From the NCBI RefSeq assembly GCF_023498005.1, contig NZ_CP097289.1, forward strand, positions 4,774,001 to 4,838,000: DNA of 64,000 nt, written 5' to 3'. This DNA comes from Streptomyces durmitorensis (GTDB lineage Bacteria; Actinomycetota; Actinomycetes; Streptomycetales; Streptomycetaceae). The position numbers and the translations under genes are program-made. Each line of letters begins with the position of its first letter. Positions within the stretch are counted from its first letter, which is position 1. Below, piece by piece: positions 36,534 through 50,314 of this stretch. The notes under the pieces were generated by a model. That model saw nothing but the letters and a program-made list of their open reading frames with translations, ran no database searches and was not told the DNA's origin.

Positions 36534-37928
36534 CTACCAAGCCGGTGGCGGCCCGTACGGCGACCCCGACCCGGACCCCGAAGCCGACCCCGACCCCGAA
36601 GCCGCCGCACGCCTCCGCCCGATCAGCGTCCACACCCCCAGGACCATCAGCAGCAAGGTCCCCGCGCCGAACCCCCCGGCGGCGACCAGCCTCATGCCGT
36701 CCGCATGGCCGCTCCCCTCACCGCCACCGCCCCCGCTCTCACCCCCGGCAGACGTATCGCCGCGCACCGCGGCGTCCTTGTCCTGACCGGTGACGCCGAA
36801 CTCGTCCGAGGGGCGCGCCGTCCCGACGTACGCGGGCCCCGCCTTCGCGGCCCCGTCGACGTTCACCCGCAGGGTCAGACCCAGCGGCTCCTTGCCGAAC
36901 TGCCGGGCGACCTTCGGATTGAGGTGGACCGAGAGGTAGTACCACCCGGCGAACCGCGTCCCGGCCACACCGTCGACCGGGGAGTAGCGGTTCTCGTACG
37001 CAACGGGGGCCAGCGGTTCCAGCGTGGTCGACTTCTGCTGGCCGTCGTAGGCCGTCTCGGCGTCGTCGATGCGCGCGCGTACCGGGTTGGACAGCGACAT
37101 GACGAGCGCCGACGTGACGTACTCGTCCCTGCCCCCGCTCGCGCTGCCCAGCTCGGCACTGGCGGAGATCTGCTGTCCCCAGTCGACCGGCACGCGGTAG
37201 AAGAGTGTCCGGCCGGGCTCGATCCGGTCGCCCCAGACGCCTGGCCGCAGCGCCCGTGCGTCGTTGAAGCCCGTGCCGCCCCTGCGTTCCTTGCGCGCAT
37301 CGGTGGGAGGCGTGGGCGAGGCGGAGTTCCACGACTCCGGCGGCGTCGTGGGGACGCTCTTCGCCACCCCCGGCTCCGAGACGACGCGCAGCTCCGTGTC
37401 CCAGGTCTCCGTGCTGGAGCCGGGATCGCTGTTCCGCTCGACCACTACGTAGTACGTGCCGGCCACCTTGCACCGGTTCTCGGCGGGGCCGACCTCCCGT
37501 ACCGCCCAGGCGGTGATGGGCCGCGGGCTCTGCGCCGTACCGAATCGCGCGTCTCCGGAGTTGCAGTTGTTGCCGTTCGCGTCCTGCAAGGACACCTCGA
37601 GACCGTCCCCGTAGACGACCTTGGCGTCGAGTCCGGGAACGGCGGTGGCCGAGACGTACACGGTCTCTCTGGCGTCGAGCTGCACCTGGTAGTAGAGCTT
37701 CCCGCCGCGTGCGAGGGAGCTCTTGTACGTCGCCCCGGGCGTGAGTCTCGCACTGCCCATGCTGTTCTTCGCGCCCTCGACCGGCACAGCGCGGTCGGCG
37801 AAGACGTACGGGCTCGGCGTGCCCGCCGCGGCCTGTCCCGGCAGCGTCGTCACCACGCACAGCGCCGCTCCCGCCGCCAGCGTCACCCGGCCCCTGCGTG
37901 TCACCCCGCCTCTGCGCAGCCGCCCCAT
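36534..37928 (-). CDS. Secreted, C-terminally membrane-anchored protein of unknown function
   Basis: A 464-residue protein with a signal peptide (residues 1-33; RLRRGG n-region, cleavage after PGQAAAG). A large extracytoplasmic region includes two blocks that look like beta-sandwich domains. Two Cys (NGNNCNSGD and ENRCKVAGTYYVVVER) may form a disulfide. A Gly/Ser-rich spacer, one membrane helix (FGAGTLLLMVLGVWTLIG) and an Arg-Arg-Arg stop-transfer follow. The segments KLYYQVQLDARETVYVSA and TLFYRVPVDWGQQISASA suggest peptidase pre-C-terminal-like domains. GGGGAGGGG lies before GTG 37931/ATG 37928. Role unknown. Confidence 0.8.
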   Translation of the reverse strand: MGRLRRGGVTRRGRVTLAAGAALCVVTTLPGQAAAGTPSPYVFADRAVPVEGAKNSMGSARLTPGATYKSSLARGGKLYYQVQLDARETVYVSATAVPGLDAKVVYGDGLEVSLQDANGNNCNSGDARFGTAQSPRPITAWAVREVGPAENRCKVAGTYYVVVERNSDPGSSTETWDTELRVVSEPGVAKSVPTTPPESWNSASPTPPTDARKERRGGTGFNDARALRPGVWGDRIEPGRTLFYRVPVDWGQQISASAELGSASGGRDEYVTSALVMSLSNPVRARIDDAETAYDGQQKSTTLEPLAPVAYENRYSPVDGVAGTRFAGWYYLSVHLNPKVARQFGKEPLGLTLRVNVDGAAKAGPAYVGTARPSDEFGVTGQDKDAAVRGDTSAGGESGGGGGEGSGHADGMRLVAAGGFGAGTLLLMVLGVWTLIGRRRAAASGSGSASGSGSGSPYGPPPAW

Positions 37929-37993
37929 CACGTGCCACCCCTCCCCGAGTGCCCAGCCGTCCCGGCCACACATGCCCGCGCGGAGGCGCGACA

Positions 37994-38034
37994 ACCTTTG
38001 CTCACGCAAGGCGATGGCTTGCGTGAGCAAAGGT
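37994..38034. repeat. Perfect 17-bp inverted repeat with 7-base loop
   Basis: Arms ACCTTTGCTCACGCAAG and CTTGCGTGAGCAAAGGT flank GCGATGG. It lies 66 bases upstream of the secreted-protein gene, between its start and the DLW-39 terminator. It could be an operator or leader hairpin. Confidence 0.7.
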
Positions 38035-38059
38035 GGGCGGCCGGAGAGATCCGGACAGC

Positions 38060-38095
38060 ACAAGGCCCCGGCCGCAGAAGCGACCGGGGCCTTGT
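38060..38095 (-). terminator. Terminator after the DLW-39 gene
   Basis: Arms ACAAGGCCCCGG and CCGGGGCCTTGT enclose an 12-base loop, 21 bases beyond the DLW-39 stop. Confidence 0.85.
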
Positions 38096-38115
38096 AAAGA
38101 GACTGTTGTCGGTAC

Positions 38116-38244
38116 TCACGAACCCGTGGGCACGGAGTCAGTCGCCTCCGTCCACAGATCCTGCTCGGCGCGATCCGCCTGGATCTGGCGGTACACGAGG
38201 AGTCCGCCGATGGCGGCCAGTGCGACCAGGAGAAGCTTCTTCAC
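38116..38244 (-). CDS. DLW-39 family mini-protein
   Basis: A 42-residue ORF read from GTG 38244, preceded by ACGAGGT. The product starts MKKLLLVALAAIGGLLVYR, a single N-terminal membrane helix, and carries the signature Asp-Leu-Trp in RAEQDLWTEATDSVP. DLW-39 proteins are very short, strongly conserved proteins of streptomycetes and relatives with no known function. It has its own terminator on one side and a divergent promoter region on the other, so it is an independent gene that length cut-offs easily miss. Confidence 0.9.
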   Translation of the reverse strand: MKKLLLVALAAIGGLLVYRQIQADRAEQDLWTEATDSVPTGS

Positions 38245-38580
38245 CGCGCGACCTCGTCTTTCTTGACGTAAGGGACCTCTGAAGCCCGACTATACACACC
38301 GACCGATACCGATCGGTGACCTGGATCCACCCCAACTACCGCCCCGAACACAGCAGTCGAATCGGGTTCCGCCACTCCTTGGCGCCTCACGGCCCGACGT
38401 GACGTTCGCCGCTCTCGACCTCATCCGGACCCCTCCCAGGCCCCTCAAGGGCCCTTTACGGCCATCCGGGTGGTGTTCATCTGAACATCGACGCGCCACG
38501 AGCGTCGGTCCCCCACTCTCGGCTCCACATACACATCATGAGGAAAGTACGCAAATCGCCCAACCCGAAAGTGAGACGCC
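38245..38580. promoter_or_regulatory. Divergent promoter region between DLW-39 and the small secreted protein
   Basis: 336 bases without a supported gene. A partly symmetric GATCGGT-containing element (CCGACCGATACCGATCGGTG, 38300-38319) is the only structure I see. Promoters for both flanking genes must lie here. Confidence 0.35.
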
Positions 38581-38910
38581 ATGACCGGCACCAAGGCCAT
38601 GAAGCTGTGGACCACGCTCATCACCGCCTTCCTCGCACTCTTCGCCACACTGGGATTCACGACGACGGCAACGGCGGCCACGCCGGTACAGCAGGCCACG
38701 GAAACGTGCAAGAGCGCGCCGACCATGACGGCACCACTCGCGGCCTACTGGGCAGCAGCGTACGAACGGTCCTTGCCGCCCACGATGAAGCAGCGCATCC
38801 GTGCCGAGGCCCACGGGTCATCCCCCAGCTGCCGCCATCTCCCCACGGACGACACGGAGACGGCCGTTGAGGCCGAGGCCCATCCGGGCGGGCTCGCCGC
38901 AGAACCGTAA
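38581..38910 (+). CDS. Small secreted protein (DUF6344-like)
   Basis: A 109-residue protein with a signal peptide (TGTKAMKLWTTLITAFLALF and on to TATAATP), likely cut after TATA-A. The mature part is about 75 residues with two Cys (ETCKSAP and PSCRHLP) that could pair. It ends in an acidic, disordered tail. Similar small secreted proteins occur beside DLW-39 in streptomycetes; I believe they are classed as DUF6344, but that is from memory. No ribosome site stronger than GAGAC precedes the ATG. Function unknown. Confidence 0.7.
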   Translation: MTGTKAMKLWTTLITAFLALFATLGFTTTATAATPVQQATETCKSAPTMTAPLAAYWAAAYERSLPPTMKQRIRAEAHGSSPSCRHLPTDDTETAVEAEAHPGGLAAEP

Positions 38911-38961
38911 TCACGGCCCCGGCCGGCCCGGCCCTGGCCCCAGGGGCCCCACAGACACAAC

Positions 38962-38996
38962 GAAGACCCCCAGCCGATACGGGCTCGGGGGTCTTC
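38962..38996. terminator. Bidirectional terminator
   Basis: GAAGACCCCC ... GGGGGTCTTC hairpin between the convergent small secreted protein and 2H phosphoesterase genes. Confidence 0.85.
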
Positions 38997-39012
38997 TGCG
39001 TCAGGAGCGCGG

Positions 39013-39558
39013 CTACGCGGTCTGCAACGTGAACTCACCCACCGTGCGCCACGATCCTGGGGCGTCATTCCCGGCGATCAACCGGACGCGGTCGATTCGA
39101 GCCCTGATCGGCACCTTCGCCTCCAACTCCCCGGCTGCCTGCCGCATGGCGGCCAGATCCGCCAGGTGCGCACTCCCGACGGTCAGGTGCGGCGTCGGGT
39201 CTGGATGCGCGCCCCGGTAGGGCGGGCACTCGGGAAACCGGCGCACCACGGCTTCGGTGAGCGCACGGAACGGGGCATCGGGCTCCGGCGCGAGCCACAT
39301 GACGTCCTGTCCGAACCATGCGACCCGAGAGAACGTGCAGGCGAAGGCAGGCACCGTCGCCAAGCACGCTCGCACGCCGTCGATCACCGTCTTGGTGATG
39401 CGCTCAGGCGTGAGGAACGGATAGAGGACCGTGACGTGCGCCGGAACGGGCCAGGATGCCGTGTGATCCAGGACGCGCCGGAAGGGCCCCACCACCGCCT
39501 CCGCCTCCCGCACGGGAGCGACGAGTGCCGTCCTGGCCCCGCCCGCGAGTCTGCTCAT
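39013..39558 (-). CDS. 2H phosphoesterase (2'-5' RNA ligase family)
   Basis: A 181-residue soluble protein with the two diagnostic His-x-Thr motifs, HVTVLYPF (about 41-48) and HLTVG (about 124-128), one in each half of the bilobal fold. Such enzymes ligate or hydrolyse 2',3'-cyclic or 2'-5' phosphodiester ends of RNA or small nucleotides; the substrate cannot be read from sequence. ATG 39558 has no strong ribosome site, so a somewhat different start or leaderless translation is possible. It is located between two terminators, so it is a single-gene unit. Confidence 0.85.
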   Translation of the reverse strand: MSRLAGGARTALVAPVREAEAVVGPFRRVLDHTASWPVPAHVTVLYPFLTPERITKTVIDGVRACLATVPAFACTFSRVAWFGQDVMWLAPEPDAPFRALTEAVVRRFPECPPYRGAHPDPTPHLTVGSAHLADLAAMRQAAGELEAKVPIRARIDRVRLIAGNDAPGSWRTVGEFTLQTA

Positions 39559-39582
39559 CGACTGATGTCACCCATGGATGCC

Positions 39583-39617
39583 AAAGACCCCCAGCCACGA
39601 ATGACTGGGGGTCTTTT
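39583..39617 (-). terminator. Terminator of tRNA-Ile
   Basis: AAAGACCCCCAG ... CTGGGGGTCTTT hairpin a few bases beyond the 3' end of tRNA-Ile on the minus strand. Confidence 0.8.
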
Positions 39618-39620
39618 GTC

Positions 39621-39697
39621 TGGTGGGGCTAACAGGATTTGAACCTGTGGCCTCATCCTTATCAGGGATGCGCTCTAACCAACTGAGCTATAGCCCC
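39621..39697 (-). tRNA. tRNA-Ile (anticodon GAT)
   Basis: A 77-nt cloverleaf including encoded CCA. Acceptor GGGGCTA pairs with TAGCCCC; the anticodon stem CATCC/GGATG encloses CTGATAA, giving GAT; T-arm ACAGGTTCAAATCCTGT. It lies next to tRNA-Ala and downstream of gyrA, a standard actinobacterial arrangement. Confidence 0.96.
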
Positions 39698-39804
39698 GCC
39701 GCGCTACGGTGTGTCCCGCGCGCTGACCTCTGAAGATTAGCGCACGTGCGGGCCAGTCCCAAAATCGATACCTCCGCGGAGGACGGACCGGCGCAGCGGC
39801 AGGA

Positions 39805-40548
39805 CTATTCGTCCTCGGCCAGCGTCAGCTCGACGCCGCCCACGAAGCCCGCGGAGAGGTTGTAGATGAACGCGCCGAGCGTCGCGAGCGCCGTGGCGAG
39901 GACCACGTCGATGACCGCGATGATCGTCGTGAACATCAGGACGCGCGGCAGCGACAGGAAGGACTGCAGGTCGAAGCCGTTGGACTCGTTCGAGCCCGTC
40001 GCCTCGGAGATCGTGCCGCCCACCGTCGAGAAGACGCCCATGGCGTCCATGACCATCCACAGCACGGCGGCCGCGATGATCGTGCAGATGCCGAGTGCGA
40101 TGGAGAGCAGGAAGCTGACCTTCATCACCGACCACGGATCGGCCTTGGCCACCCGCAGCCGCGCCTTGCGCGTACGAGGCGTCGTGCGCGCCCCGGTCCG
40201 CGGCCTGCGCACGGCACCCGTCTGGGACTCCTGCTGGTAGGCCTGCGGCGGGTGGTACATCTGACCCCCCTGCTGGCCCTGCTGAGGCTGACGCTCCCCG
40301 GGCAGCGCACCTGAGGCGCCCTGGGACCCCTGTGCTCCCTGGGACCCCTGGGTCCCTTGAGCACCGGCCGCGTAGGACCCGTCGTACTGCGCTGACTGAG
40401 CCGGCTGCGGCCCTCGGGTGTCGGTCACGGTTCCCCCCTGGGATCCACGAGACTCATGCGAGTCGGGAGAATCAGTGGCGGAGCCACGGACACCGTCTGT
40501 ACCGGCTGGGCCGGTTCCACTTGCTCCGGCGCCCGTGGCTCCACTCAC
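39805..40548 (-). CDS. DUF3566 membrane protein
   Basis: A 247-residue protein. Residues 1-125 are disordered and rich in Gly/Gln/Ser (QGTQGSQGAQGSQGASG). The C-terminal DUF3566 domain (about 130-247) has two membrane helices around an ATGSNESNGFDLQ loop and a final acidic tail (AEDE). The family is found right after gyrA in actinobacteria; its role is not established, although mycobacterial relatives are linked to envelope and division. GTG 40548 follows GGAGAGA and lies 18 bases after the gyrA stop, so it is co-transcribed with gyrA. Confidence 0.88.
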   Translation of the reverse strand: MSGATGAGASGTGPAGTDGVRGSATDSPDSHESRGSQGGTVTDTRGPQPAQSAQYDGSYAAGAQGTQGSQGAQGSQGASGALPGERQPQQGQQGGQMYHPPQAYQQESQTGAVRRPRTGARTTPRTRKARLRVAKADPWSVMKVSFLLSIALGICTIIAAAVLWMVMDAMGVFSTVGGTISEATGSNESNGFDLQSFLSLPRVLMFTTIIAVIDVVLATALATLGAFIYNLSAGFVGGVELTLAEDE

Positions 40549-40566
40549 GATGACTCTCTCCTCGCG

Positions 40567-43170
<2,604 letters not shown>

Positions 43171-43212
43171 TGCTGGTCAAAGTCCTTTCGAGGTGCGGCT
43201 CGTACGGCCGAC

Positions 43213-45321
<2,109 letters not shown>

Positions 45322-45547
45322 TCAGCGATAGTCAGCGTTGTTCTATGCGTCCCACAAGTGGGGCGGGATTAGCTTCCAGTCTACCGGTAGCGCCGACAGT
45401 GATGGGGGTTTGCCGGTACCTGAGTCCGCATGTGCCGTCCTGAACCGGCGTCGCCCGACTCCCCATATGCGGCCCGGGGCTCTAGGAGGCTCACAGCGGC
45501 ACTCAGCGCTTCGGGGTGTCAACCTTCAGCTACCACCCGGTACGGGC

Positions 45548-46120
45548 TCAGCCGTAGGTGTCCCCGGGGCCCGTGCTGCCCGGCGCGCGCAAGGGTCCGA
45601 AGCGGCGCGGGGCGCCGCCGGGACCAAGGACCTTGATGAGGCGCACGGTGCCGTGGCCCAGGTCTTCGTTGAGGCGCGCGACCAGCTGGGGGGCCATGAG
45701 ACGCAGCTGCGTCGCCCACGCCGTGGAGTCGCACTGCACGGTCAGGGTCCGCTCGTTCTCGTCGTACTTCTGCGGGACGCAGTGCTTGGCCAGGTCGTCG
45801 CCGACGATCTGCGGCCAGCGGCCCATCACCCCGCCGACCGCGGCCGGCGTCTCCCAGCCGCGCTCGGTGATCAGGCGGTTGATCGCGGAGCCGAGCGGCT
45901 GCGGGTCACGCCCGTCGGCGCGCGCGCCGGAACGGAGACCGCCCCTGCGGGCCTGCTTCTTCTGCTGCGCGGCATCGCCACGCGCGCGTGCCTGCTCCTT
46001 GGCGGCACGCAGGGCGACCCGGGCGAGATCGATGCCGGAGGGCTCGGGCGTCCTCGGCGTGTCCTTGGGAGCGTCCTGCGGGCCTTGGGAGGTGTCCTTG
46101 GCGGGCTCTTCGGCGCTCAT
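45548..46120 (-). CDS. dciA: DciA (DUF721) helicase-loading protein
   Basis: A 190-residue protein. Residues 1-75 are charged and disordered. The DUF721 core (about 78-170) contains INRLITERGW, MGRWPQIVGDDLAKHC and LRLMAPQLVARLN. DciA loads the replicative helicase DnaB in the many bacteria that lack DnaC/DnaI, so it fits the dnaA-dnaN-recF-gyrB block. It follows recF with a 49-base gap that includes two copies of ACTGCGCTC in tandem. Confidence 0.93.
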   Translation of the reverse strand: MSAEEPAKDTSQGPQDAPKDTPRTPEPSGIDLARVALRAAKEQARARGDAAQQKKQARRGGLRSGARADGRDPQPLGSAINRLITERGWETPAAVGGVMGRWPQIVGDDLAKHCVPQKYDENERTLTVQCDSTAWATQLRLMAPQLVARLNEDLGHGTVRLIKVLGPGGAPRRFGPLRAPGSTGPGDTYG

Positions 46121-46169
46121 ACGCGTTCCCCGTACTTACTGCGCTCACTGCGCTCACTGCCGCGGCGCG

Positions 46170-47291
46170 TCATACGCGTTCCACCACGCCGTCCGCCACC
46201 GCGAACCGTGCCCCTGCGAGCACGCCCGGCACGTCGTCGTCCACCGCGGCCGTCACCAGGACCTGCTCGCCCGGCGCCACCAGCTCCGCGAGGCGCTCCC
46301 TGCGGCGCGCGTCGAGCTCCGCGAACACGTCGTCCAGGACGAGCACCGGTTCGTTCCCCTCGGCGCGCAGGAGGTCGTACGAGGCCAGCCGCAGCGCCAG
46401 GGCGTACGACCAGGACTCGCCATGGCTCGCGTACCCCTTCGCGGGGAGCTGGCCCAGTTTCAGGAGCAGGTCGTCGCGGTGCGGCCCGACCAGCGTCACG
46501 CCCCGCTCGATCTCCTGCTTGCGCGCCTCTTCGAGGGCGGCGATCAACTGCTCGTACAGAACGTCGCGCGTATGGCCCTCGCCCGGCGCCGACGGCTTGT
46601 ACTCCAGCGCGACGGGCCCGCCGCCGGGTGCCAGCTGCTCGTACGCCTTGTCGGCGAGCGGCTGCAGCGCGGCGATCAGGTCGAGCCGCTGCGCGAGCAG
46701 TTCGGCGCCCGCGGCCGCGAGGTGCTGGTCCCAGACGTCGAGCGTGGACAGGTCCATGGAACGCCCGCCGTGCCGCCGCGCCAGGGCCGCCGACTTCAGG
46801 AGGGTGTTGCGCTGCTTCAGCACGCGGTCGTAGTCGGACCGCACGCCCGCCATGCGCGGGGAGCGCGCCGTGATCAGCTCGTCGAGGAAGCGCCGGCGCT
46901 CACCGGGGTCACCCTTGATCAGCGCTAGATCCTCGGGCGCGAAAAGCACCGTGCGTACGATGCCGAGCACATCACGGGGCCTGACCTGCGAGGACCTGTT
47001 GATACGGGCGCGATTGGCCTTGCCCGGATTGAGCTCGAGCTCGATCAGCTGCTGGCGCTCGCCCTGCCGGACCGCGGCCCGGACGACGGCGCGCTCGGCG
47101 CCCATGCGCACCAGCGGGGCGTCCGAGGAGACCCGGTGGCTGCCGAGCGTGGCGAGATAGCCGACGGCCTCCACGAGGTTCGTCTTGCCCTGGCCGTTGG
47201 GGCCCACGAACGCGGTGACGCCCGGATCGAGAGGGACCTCGACCCGGGCGTACGAGCGGAAGTCGGCCAGCGACAGATGCGTGACGTGCAT
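46170..47291 (-). CDS. recF: RecF DNA repair/replication protein
   Basis: A 373-residue SMC-like ATPase: Walker [14 protein letters not shown], a short coiled-coil arm, signature and Walker [20 protein letters not shown] near the C-terminus, beginning [14 protein letters not shown]. RecF loads RecA at gaps with RecO and RecR and supports stalled-fork recovery. ATG 47291. It is downstream of gnd and upstream of dciA in the replication gene cluster. Confidence 0.97.
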   Translation of the reverse strand: MHVTHLSLADFRSYARVEVPLDPGVTAFVGPNGQGKTNLVEAVGYLATLGSHRVSSDAPLVRMGAERAVVRAAVRQGERQQLIELELNPGKANRARINRSSQVRPRDVLGIVRTVLFAPEDLALIKGDPGERRRFLDELITARSPRMAGVRSDYDRVLKQRNTLLKSAALARRHGGRSMDLSTLDVWDQHLAAAGAELLAQRLDLIAALQPLADKAYEQLAPGGGPVALEYKPSAPGEGHTRDVLYEQLIAALEEARKQEIERGVTLVGPHRDDLLLKLGQLPAKGYASHGESWSYALALRLASYDLLRAEGNEPVLVLDDVFAELDARRRERLAELVAPGEQVLVTAAVDDDVPGVLAGARFAVADGVVERV

Positions 47292-47371
47292 GGTGTGCGC
47301 CGACCTCCCCCGGCTACTTCACTTGCTGAGCGGCCTGTGCGTAACCACTTGGATTGCGCACAGGCTGTGGA

Positions 47372-48256
47372 TCAGTGCTCGCTCTTGGACTCGACCGCGT
47401 GACCGCCGAACTGGTTGCGCAGCGCCGCGATCATCTTCATCTGCGGGGAGTCGTCCTGCCGCGAGGCGAAGCGGGCGAAGAGCGAGGCCGTGATCGCGGG
47501 CAGCGGCACGGCGTTGTCGATGGCGGCTTCGACCGTCCAGCGGCCCTCTCCGGAGTCCTGCGCGAAGCCGCGCAGCTTCGCCAGGTGCTCGTCGTCGTCC
47601 AGGGCGTTGACCGCGAGGTCGAGCAGCCAGGAACGGATGACCGTGCCCTCCTGCCAGGAGCGGAAGACCTCGCGCACGTCCGTGACGGAGTCGACCTTCT
47701 CCAGGAGCTCCCAGCCCTCGGCGTAGGCCTGCATCATGGCGTACTCGATGCCGTTGTGAACCATCTTCGAGAAGTGGCCCGCGCCGACCTTGCCTGCGTG
47801 CACGGAACCGAAGTCGCCCTCGGGCTTGAGGGCGTCGAAGATCGGCTGGACCTTCGCGATGTTCTCGGCGTCACCGCCGTACATCAGCGCGTAGCCGTTC
47901 TTCAGGCCCCAGACGCCGCCGGAGACGCCGCAGTCGACGAAGCCGATGCCCTTGGCCGCGAGCTCCTCGGCGTGCTTCTCGTCGTCCGTCCAGCGGGAGT
48001 TTCCGCCGTCCACGACGACGTCGCCGGGCTGGAGCAGCTCGGCGAGCTCGTCGACGGTGGACTGCGTCGCGGCTCCGGCCGGAACCATCACCCATACGAC
48101 ACGCGGACCCTTGAGCTTGCCCACAAGCTCTTCGAGGCTGTGGACGTCCGCGACGTCCGGGTTGCGGTCGTATCCGATGACGGTGTGGCCTGCGCGGCGG
48201 ATGCGCTCGCGCATGTTGCCGCCCATCTTGCCGAGGCCGACGAGACCGAGCTCCAT
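47372..48256 (-). CDS. gnd: 6-phosphogluconate dehydrogenase, short NAD-preferring type
   Basis: A 294-residue enzyme starting MELGLVGLGKMGGNM, a Rossmann nucleotide-binding motif. It has VDGGNSRWTDDEKHA and KMVHNGIEYAMMQAYAEGW (catalytic Lys and substrate loop). It decarboxylates 6-phosphogluconate to ribulose 5-phosphate in the pentose phosphate pathway. Its length, about 300 rather than 470 residues, fits the GntZ/YqeC-like branch. A metabolic gene between dnaN and recF is a regular feature of streptomycete origins. Confidence 0.95.
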   Translation of the reverse strand: MELGLVGLGKMGGNMRERIRRAGHTVIGYDRNPDVADVHSLEELVGKLKGPRVVWVMVPAGAATQSTVDELAELLQPGDVVVDGGNSRWTDDEKHAEELAAKGIGFVDCGVSGGVWGLKNGYALMYGGDAENIAKVQPIFDALKPEGDFGSVHAGKVGAGHFSKMVHNGIEYAMMQAYAEGWELLEKVDSVTDVREVFRSWQEGTVIRSWLLDLAVNALDDDEHLAKLRGFAQDSGEGRWTVEAAIDNAVPLPAITASLFARFASRQDDSPQMKMIAALRNQFGGHAVESKSEH

Positions 48257-48345
48257 CAGTGGTTCCTTAAGTAGCGATGTGGCGTGGAGGCACCTTCGTA
48301 CCCGCGTCCGAGCCTACGCCCGGACGCACGCTCACACCTGTGGGC

Positions 48346-49476
48346 TCAGCCGCTCAGACGTACAGGCATGATCAGGTACTTGTACGCCTCGTCGGCCTCG
48401 GCATCCAGGGCGGGCTTGCCGCTCAGGAGCGCGGGCTTCGTCGACGTCGTGAACGACAGCTGGGCGACCGGGGAGTCGATCGCGCTCAGGCCGTCGAGCA
48501 GGAACGTCGGGTTGAAGGCGATCGAGACGTCGTCGCCGTCGAGCTGGGCGTCGACCCTTTCCACAGCCTGTGCGTCGTCGCTGGAGCCGGCCTCCAGGAT
48601 CAGCACGCCCTGCTCGAAGCTGAGCCGCACCGGAGTGTTCCGCTCGGCCACCAGGGCGACGCGCTTCACGGCCTCGACGAACGGGGCGGTCTCGATGACC
48701 GCGATCGAGTTGAACTCCGTGGGGAAGAGCGTCTTGTACTTCGGCAGGTCGCCCTCGAGGAGACGCGTGGTCGTACGCCGGCCGGCGCCCTCGAAGCCGA
48801 TCAGGCCCTCACCGGCACCGGAGCCGGACAGCGCCAGGGTGACCGTGTCGCCGCTCGTGAGCGCCTTGGCGGTGTCCAGGAGCGTCTTGGCGGGGACCAG
48901 GGCGACCGCGGAGGCCTCGGGGTTCTCCGGCTTCCACAGGAACTCGCGGACCGCGAAGCGGTAGCGGTCGGTGGAGGCGAGGGTGACCGTGTCGCCCTCG
49001 ATCTCGATGCGTACGCCGGTCAGGACGGGCAGCGTGTCGTCGCGGCCCGCGGCGATGGCCACCTGGGCGGCAGCCGAAGCGAAGACCTCACCGGGGACCG
49101 TGCCGGTCGCGGTGGGCATCTGCGGCAGCGCGGGGTACTCCTCCACAGGAAGTGTGTGGAGTGTGAATCGCGAGGAGCCGCAGACCACCGTGGCCCGCAC
49201 ACCGTCTGTGGAGATCTCCACCGGACGGTTGGGAAGGGCGCGGCAGATGTCGGCGAGCAGGCGACCGGAGACGAGGACCGTGCCCTCGTCGTCGATCTCC
49301 GCGTCGACGGAGACACGCGCCGAGACCTCGTAGTCGAAGCTCGACAGGCTCAGTGCGCCTTCCTCGGCCTTCAGCAGCAGGCCCGCCAGGACAGGTGCCG
49401 GAGGCCGGGCCGGGAGACTGCGCGCCGCCCACGCCACCGCCTCTGCGAGTACGTCGCGTTCCACCCGGATCTTCAC
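48346..49476 (-). CDS. dnaN: DNA polymerase III beta sliding clamp
   Basis: A 376-residue protein made of three clamp domains, beginning MKIRVERDVLAEAVAWAAR and ending YKYLIMPVRLSG, the conserved C-terminus (M-P-V-R) that closes the protein-binding pocket. It tethers polymerase III to DNA. GTG 49476 lies at the edge of oriC, with dnaA on the far side in the same orientation, the classical arrangement. Confidence 0.98.
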   Translation of the reverse strand: MKIRVERDVLAEAVAWAARSLPARPPAPVLAGLLLKAEEGALSLSSFDYEVSARVSVDAEIDDEGTVLVSGRLLADICRALPNRPVEISTDGVRATVVCGSSRFTLHTLPVEEYPALPQMPTATGTVPGEVFASAAAQVAIAAGRDDTLPVLTGVRIEIEGDTVTLASTDRYRFAVREFLWKPENPEASAVALVPAKTLLDTAKALTSGDTVTLALSGSGAGEGLIGFEGAGRRTTTRLLEGDLPKYKTLFPTEFNSIAVIETAPFVEAVKRVALVAERNTPVRLSFEQGVLILEAGSSDDAQAVERVDAQLDGDDVSIAFNPTFLLDGLSAIDSPVAQLSFTTSTKPALLSGKPALDAEADEAYKYLIMPVRLSG

Positions 49477-49639
49477 TTAGCCGCCCTCCTGCTGTTGCTG
49501 GCACTGGGGACCAGTCTGACGCACAGCACTGACAGTGGGTGCCCGTCGGGGTCAAGTCGTGACGAGCGGCGTCGGAGGTCCGGAGAGCGAGTTGTGCACA
49601 GGCCCCCCTTCCAAGCGAATTCCCCGGTGACTCTAAGTG

Positions 49640-50140
49640 GGAGTAGTAGTAGGGCCTGTGGAAACCGTGGATAACCGTGTTTTCGCAGGTCAGTGCCGGT
49701 TTTTTGTCCACCGAGCCTGTGGGCGGAGGCGGTGGACAACCGGTGGTTTCTGTGGACGGGGGAAAGTTCTGCACACCCGGTGCACAGGCAAGGGGTACTT
49801 CTCCCCAGCGCTGTCCCCAGCTTTACCCACCTTCCCCACAGGCCAACCGACCACGTTGGTGTGACGCCTTTCACTCGGCACGGTGACGGGGCGCGTTGCG
49901 TTGCCGAACAGTGGACAGCCGTGTGGAGAAGCTGGGGAAAGCTGGGGACAACCGACTCGAGCCTGTGGGTTGCCGGTGGACAAGTTCGTGCACACCCTGT
50001 GGACGAGATTTTCATCCACAGCCTGTGGAGGGCCGTCGTCCACGAATCCACAACCACCTGACCTGGATTGATGATCCTTCAGCAGGGTCCCCTGTGGACA
50101 TCATCTGGACAACTTCCCGGTCCCCAGGGTGTGGAAGGAA
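49640..50140. other. oriC: oriC: chromosomal replication origin
   Basis: The 838-base dnaA-dnaN spacer contains no gene and is packed with DnaA-box 9-mers of the TTGTCCACA type and variants. Examples are 49666-49674 (minus, TTATCCACG), 49704-49712 and 49731-49739 (TTGTCCACC, opposite strands), 49751-49759, 49910-49918, 49975-49983, 49998-50006, 50012-50020, 50036-50044 and 50093-50101. Both orientations are used and the boxes form groups separated by a CG-rich spacer around 49830-49900, as in Streptomyces origins, which have many low-affinity boxes. Replication starts here and proceeds toward both ends. Confidence 0.95.
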
Positions 50141-50246
50141 AAAAGAGCCCAGATCTGTGGAGAACAGGCCTCTCAGCTGGGGAAATCGAACAGTGGAGGG
50201 GTGTGGAGGGGTGCAGACGGGGTCCACGCGCGCGTGCACAACGGCA

Positions 50247-50280
50247 AAGGGCGCCCCGGAAGTTGTCCCGGGGCGCCCTT
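50247..50280 (-). terminator. dnaA terminator
   Basis: AAGGGCGCCCCGG and CCGGGGCGCCCTT arms beyond the dnaA stop protect oriC from dnaA read-through. Confidence 0.85.
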
Positions 50281-50314
50281 CGAGAGCTTCTCAGCGCGTG
50301 TGTCAGCGCGTGTG

